Origin: an uncultured Sutterella sp.
GTDB lineage: Bacteria > Pseudomonadota > Gammaproteobacteria > Burkholderiales > Burkholderiaceae_F
NCBI GenBank assembly: GCA_902477615.1
Contig: CABSHY010000030.1
Coordinates: forward strand, 1 to 9,887
Reading direction: 5' to 3'
DNA length: 9,887 nucleotides
Shown here: piece by piece, positions 6,860 to 9,887 of the stretch
How positions within the stretch are numbered: the stretch's first letter is position 1
Layout of the letters: every line of letters begins with the position of its first letter
The notes under the pieces: generated by a model
Database searches by the model: none
What the model was told of the DNA's origin: nothing
What the model saw: the letters and a program-made list of their open reading frames with translations, nothing else
Translations under genes and position numbers: made by a program

Positions 6860-7069
6860 ATGTCGAACAAAAAATTGAACTCCGTTCATTCTGACAAGCG
6901 CCTTACGCGCAATGTCGCATTAGCTCTGGCTTGCAAAATTGCCATTATTGCTTGCCTGGGCTTTTTGTTCTTTGGTTCGGACAATCGCATCTCGGTCAAT
7001 GATGAGGTCGTTAGCCAACGACTTTTATTGACCGAACAAAGCAAGGCGCCCAATCCCAATAACCCCTAA
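6860..7069 (+). CDS. cydP: putative cytochrome bd small subunit CydP
   Basis: This 69-residue single-span membrane protein begins with a charged segment SDKRLTRNVAL, followed by one hydrophobic helix (about residues 19-38, ending FLFFG) and a short soluble tail. The DKRLTRNVALALACK motif just before the helix, together with the place directly ahead of cydA, matches the small protein annotated as CydP in betaproteobacteria. Its job is presumed to be assembly or stability of the oxidase; I do not know of a catalytic role. No Shine-Dalgarno sequence precedes ATG 6860. The TAA stop lies 58 bases before cydA, within the loop of an inverted repeat. The gene is too short to name from sequence alone; context carries much of the call. 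Confidence 0.75.
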   Translation: MSNKKLNSVHSDKRLTRNVALALACKIAIIACLGFLFFGSDNRISVNDEVVSQRLLLTEQSKAPNPNNP

Positions 7070-7084
7070 ATTCATTGGGATTTT
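7052..7084 (+). repeat. inverted repeat between cydP and cydA
   Basis: AATCCCAAT (7052-7060) and ATTGGGATT (7074-7082) form a perfect 9-bp stem with a 13-base loop that contains the cydP stop codon. Only TTTT follows, partly in the stem, and the stem is AT-rich. It could be a weak attenuator or mRNA processing or stability site that sets the cydP to cydAB ratio. Confidence 0.5.
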
Positions 7085-7127
7085 GCCAGGCATTAACCAA
7101 TCATAAGTCTTTAAAAAAGGACAAAAC

Positions 7128-8696
7128 ATGATTTCCTCTGAATTAGTGGACCTTTCGCGTTTGCAGTTTGCATTAACGTCGATGTACCACTTTATCTTCG
7201 TTCCCCTGACCTTGGGCTTATCTTTCCTTTTGGTGGTCATGGAAGCTTGCTACTTGATCACCGGTCGTGAAGTCTATAAAGATATGACCAAATTCTGGGG
7301 CAAACTCTTTGGCATTAACTTTGCCTTAGGTGTTGCCACCGGGATTACCATGGAATTCCAATTTGGCACCAACTGGGCCTATTACTCTCACTATGTGGGG
7401 GATATTTTCGGGGCTCCGCTTGCCATTGAAGGGCTTATGGCCTTTTTCTTGGAATCCACCTTCATCGGGCTTTTCTTCTTTGGTTGGAAGCGCTTAAAGA
7501 AAGGCACTCACTTTTTAGTGACATTCTTCATGGCCATCGGCTCCAACTTGTCCGCCCTATGGATTTTGATTGCTAACGCCTGGATGCAATACCCCACCGG
7601 CTCTTCCTTTAATTTCCAAACGATGCGTATGGAAATGACGGACTTTTTCGCTGTCATCTTAAGTCCTTGGGCACAAGCGAAGTTCGGGCACACGATCTCT
7701 GCCGGTTACATGACCGGTGCTGCCTTTGTTTTAGCAATTTCTGCTTGGTACATCCTTAAAGGTCGCGACATGGAATTTGCAAAGCGCTCTTTCCGTTTGG
7801 CAGCAACCTTTGGCTTAATCGTTTCCATCTTCACTATTCATTTAGGTGACGAGTCCGGCTACCTTGTCGCTCGCGATCAACCTGCAAAGATGGCCTCGAT
7901 GGAAGCCGTTTGGGAAACGCACCCAGCTCCTGCTCCCATGACCGTTTTCGGTCTTCCTGATGAAAAGGAACAAATCACGCGAGCCAATGTCGAAATTCCC
8001 TGGCTTTTCGGCATCATCGCTACCCGTTCTTTAGATACTGAGATTATCGGGATTAAAGAACTCGTTGCTCAAAATAAAGTCCGTATCCAAAACGGTATCG
8101 TGGCTTTAGAAACGCTTTCAGCCCTTCGTCGCGATCCCTCTCAACCGGTTTTGCAAGAGCGCTTTAAGCAGTATGAAAAAGACTTGGGTTACGGCATGCT
8201 TTTGCATAAGTACACCAATGAGCCCAGTCGTGCAACGCCTGAGATGATTGAACAGGCCGCCCTTGATACGATCCCGAACGTCAATATCATGTTCTGGGGA
8301 TTCCGTGCCATGGTGGGTTGCGGTTTAGCCCTTCTCTTTATCTTTGGTTTGAGTCTTTACTATTCCTTCAAGGATGTTATTGCCAACCGCATGTGGTTGC
8401 TTCGCACTGCCTTTGTGGCGTTGCCCTTACCGTGGATTGCTTGTGAATTGGGCTGGATGGTGGCTGAATACGGTCGCCAACCCTGGAGCATCTATGAAGT
8501 CTTACCGGTTCACCTCTCAACGTCAACGCTCTCTGTGGCAAGCGTTACCGGTTCTTTGATTGGTTTTGTTTTGCTCTACTCCGCCTTATTGGTTGTAGAA
8601 ATGTGGTTGATGGTTCGCTTGGTTAAGACCGGCCCCAGTTTGTTGGGCACGGGCCGCTACTACTTTGAACAAAAAGTCAGCGCAGATAAGGAGTAA
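7128..8696 (+). CDS. cydA: cytochrome bd quinol oxidase subunit I
   Basis: CydA is the haem-bearing subunit of the bd oxidase, an inner-membrane quinol:O2 oxidoreductase. The 522 residues match E. coli CydA (522) throughout. Haem ligands are H21 (MYHF), H188 (KFGHTISAGY) and M395 (FRAMVGCG). E101 and E109 (AIEGLMAFFLEST) belong to the proton path, and E447 lies in GWMVAEYGRQPW. The quinol loop has K254 and E259, with DESGY just before. The long loop, about residues 240-385, places it in the L (E. coli-like) subfamily. ATG 7128 follows AAAAAAGGA by 9 bases. cydB starts 6 bases after the stop, so this is one operon. No residue needed for haem or quinol binding is missing. Confidence 0.98.
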   Translation: MISSELVDLSRLQFALTSMYHFIFVPLTLGLSFLLVVMEACYLITGREVYKDMTKFWGKLFGINFALGVATGITMEFQFGTNWAYYSHYVGDIFGAPLAIEGLMAFFLESTFIGLFFFGWKRLKKGTHFLVTFFMAIGSNLSALWILIANAWMQYPTGSSFNFQTMRMEMTDFFAVILSPWAQAKFGHTISAGYMTGAAFVLAISAWYILKGRDMEFAKRSFRLAATFGLIVSIFTIHLGDESGYLVARDQPAKMASMEAVWETHPAPAPMTVFGLPDEKEQITRANVEIPWLFGIIATRSLDTEIIGIKELVAQNKVRIQNGIVALETLSALRRDPSQPVLQERFKQYEKDLGYGMLLHKYTNEPSRATPEMIEQAALDTIPNVNIMFWGFRAMVGCGLALLFIFGLSLYYSFKDVIANRMWLLRTAFVALPLPWIACELGWMVAEYGRQPWSIYEVLPVHLSTSTLSVASVTGSLIGFVLLYSALLVVEMWLMVRLVKTGPSLLGTGRYYFEQKVSADKE

Positions 8697-8702
8697 ACAC
8701 AA

Positions 8703-9842
8703 ATGTTGATCGATTATGAAATTCTCAAACTGATCTGGTGGCTCTTTATCGGTGTATTGTTGGTCGGTTTTGCCGTTATGGACGGTCAGGACATGGGGGT
8801 GGGTACCCTTTTACCCTTCTTGGGCAAAACGGATACCGAACGTCGCATCATGATCAATACCGTAGCTCCCCACTGGGACGGCAACCAAGTTTGGTTGTTA
8901 ACGGGTGGTGGCGCCATCTTTGCCGCATGGCCTTTGGTCTACGCAACGGCTTTCTCCGGCCTTTACTGGGCTTTGTTCATCGTCTTAGCTGCCTTAATCC
9001 TGCGCCCTGTGGCGTTTGATTATCGAAGCCGTGTACCCGCTCAAAAGTGGCGTTCCTCTTGGGACTGGGCGCTTTTCATCGGTAGTTTTGTGCCGCCCAT
9101 CATTTTTGGTGTGGCTTTTGGCAATATGCTCCAAGGCGTACCATTTCACTTCGATGAAACCTTGCGCTCGACCTATACGGGAAACTTCTGGGCATTGTTA
9201 AATCCCTTTGCTCTGCTTTGTGGCGTCGTTTCCATTGCTATGACGGTCTTTCACGGTGCCAACTATCTTTTGCTTCGCACCTCGGGTGAATTGCAAGCCC
9301 GTGCTCGCAAAGTCGGGATTGTTGCCGGTGCCGTCACGTTGCTCTTATTTGCCATTGGTGGCATTTGGGTTTACTACGGAATCCCCGGCTACATTGCCTC
9401 TCATTTAGACCCCGCTGGTGTTGCCAATCCCTTAGCAAAGTCGGTGGTCATGGAAGAAGGCGCTTGGTTTACAAACTTTAGGCAATACCCGGCCCTTTAT
9501 GCCGTACCTGCTTTAGCCATTATTGCTGCGGGCCTCGGTACGTTGAGTCAATATGTTTGGAAACCTTTGACGGCTGTCATTAGCTCGGCCATCAGCATCC
9601 TTTGCATTGTGCTCACGCCCTTGATTGCGATGTTCCCGTTTGTGTTGCCCTCTTCAAGTCACTTAGTGTCGTCTTTGACGATTTGGGACTGCACAAGCTC
9701 CCAACTTACCTTACAAGTGATGTTTATTGTGACGTTGATTTTCTTGCCCTTAGTGCTCATCTACACAAGCTGGGCCTATAAGGTCATGAGTGGCAAATTG
9801 ACGGTTCAATACATTAAAGAAAACGACAAGACGCTCTACTAA
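8703..9842 (+). CDS. cydB: cytochrome bd quinol oxidase subunit II
   Basis: CydB is the second large subunit of the bd oxidase. Its 379 residues equal the E. coli length, with matching blocks: IWWLFIGVLLVGFAVMDGQDMGVG, TERRIMINTVAPHWDGNQVWL, FAAWPLVYATAFSGLYWAL, GSFVPPIIFGVAFGNMLQGVPF, and near the end FPFVLPSSSHLVSSLTIWD. The conserved acidic residues in DGQDMG and HWDGNQVW are present. The ribosome binding site AAGGAG (8688-8693) lies at the very end of cydA, so translation is probably coupled. The stop TAA (9840-9842) overlaps the start of the next ribosome binding site, for cydX. Confidence 0.98.
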   Translation: MLIDYEILKLIWWLFIGVLLVGFAVMDGQDMGVGTLLPFLGKTDTERRIMINTVAPHWDGNQVWLLTGGGAIFAAWPLVYATAFSGLYWALFIVLAALILRPVAFDYRSRVPAQKWRSSWDWALFIGSFVPPIIFGVAFGNMLQGVPFHFDETLRSTYTGNFWALLNPFALLCGVVSIAMTVFHGANYLLLRTSGELQARARKVGIVAGAVTLLLFAIGGIWVYYGIPGYIASHLDPAGVANPLAKSVVMEEGAWFTNFRQYPALYAVPALAIIAAGLGTLSQYVWKPLTAVISSAISILCIVLTPLIAMFPFVLPSSSHLVSSLTIWDCTSSQLTLQVMFIVTLIFLPLVLIYTSWAYKVMSGKLTVQYIKENDKTLY

Positions 9843-9854
9843 GAGGAGAAATGC

Positions 9855-9887
9855 ATGTTTTACATTTACTGGTTTGTCGGTCTGATG
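9855..9887 (+). CDS. cydX: cytochrome bd small subunit CydX, 5' part only
   Basis: The window ends 11 codons into this gene. The visible MFYIYWFVGLM resembles the start of E. coli CydX (MWYFAWILGTL), a single-helix subunit of about 37 residues that stabilises the haems of the oxidase. GGAG (9845-9848), overlapping the end of cydB, lies 6 bases before ATG 9855. An ATG at 9851 is too close to that site and reads in another frame without CydX likeness. The rest lies outside the window. Confidence 0.85.
   Translation, partial: MFYIYWFVGLM

Overview
This window is typical bacterial core genome. The proteins are proteobacterial in type: IadA, SstT and CydA/CydB all read close to my memory of the E. 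coli proteins. The small CydP-like gene ahead of cydA, moderate GC and TTG-rich coding point, by inference, to a betaproteobacterium, perhaps a gut Sutterellaceae member such as Parasutterella or Sutterella. No rRNA, tRNA or CRISPR array is visible.

Left end (1-1907, minus strand): the first 51 bases, read on the minus strand, are the 5' end of a group II intron of the bacterial class C type. It sits directly behind the intrinsic terminator hairpin of recQ (57-84), which is the known insertion habit of that class. recQ itself (91-1907) is split by a one-base frameshift near 1271-1277. All RecQ domains are present, but in two frames.

Middle (1908-5507): a 222-bp gap that holds a strong terminator-like hairpin in the leader of iadA (isoaspartyl dipeptidase, 2130-3272, plus strand). 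iadA converges on sstT (Na+/serine-threonine symporter, 3371-4621, minus strand) across a bidirectional terminator. Beyond lies a tightly coupled pair of small multidrug resistance (SMR) genes (4845-5168 and 5172-5507, minus strand). Their opposite charge bias suggests an antiparallel heterodimer.

Right part (5587-9887, plus strand): a DUF3455-type lipoprotein, then a DUF1801-type cytoplasmic protein with its own clear promoter and terminator. Last comes the cytochrome bd quinol oxidase cluster cydP-cydA-cydB-cydX, with cydX cut by the window edge. These cyd genes encode a quinol:O2 oxidoreductase with high oxygen affinity, suited to microaerobic life.

I did not find a clearly new multi-gene system. 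The most notable points are the intron at the recQ terminator, the recQ frameshift, the hairpin in the iadA leader, a substituted conserved aspartate in SstT and the asymmetric SMR pair.
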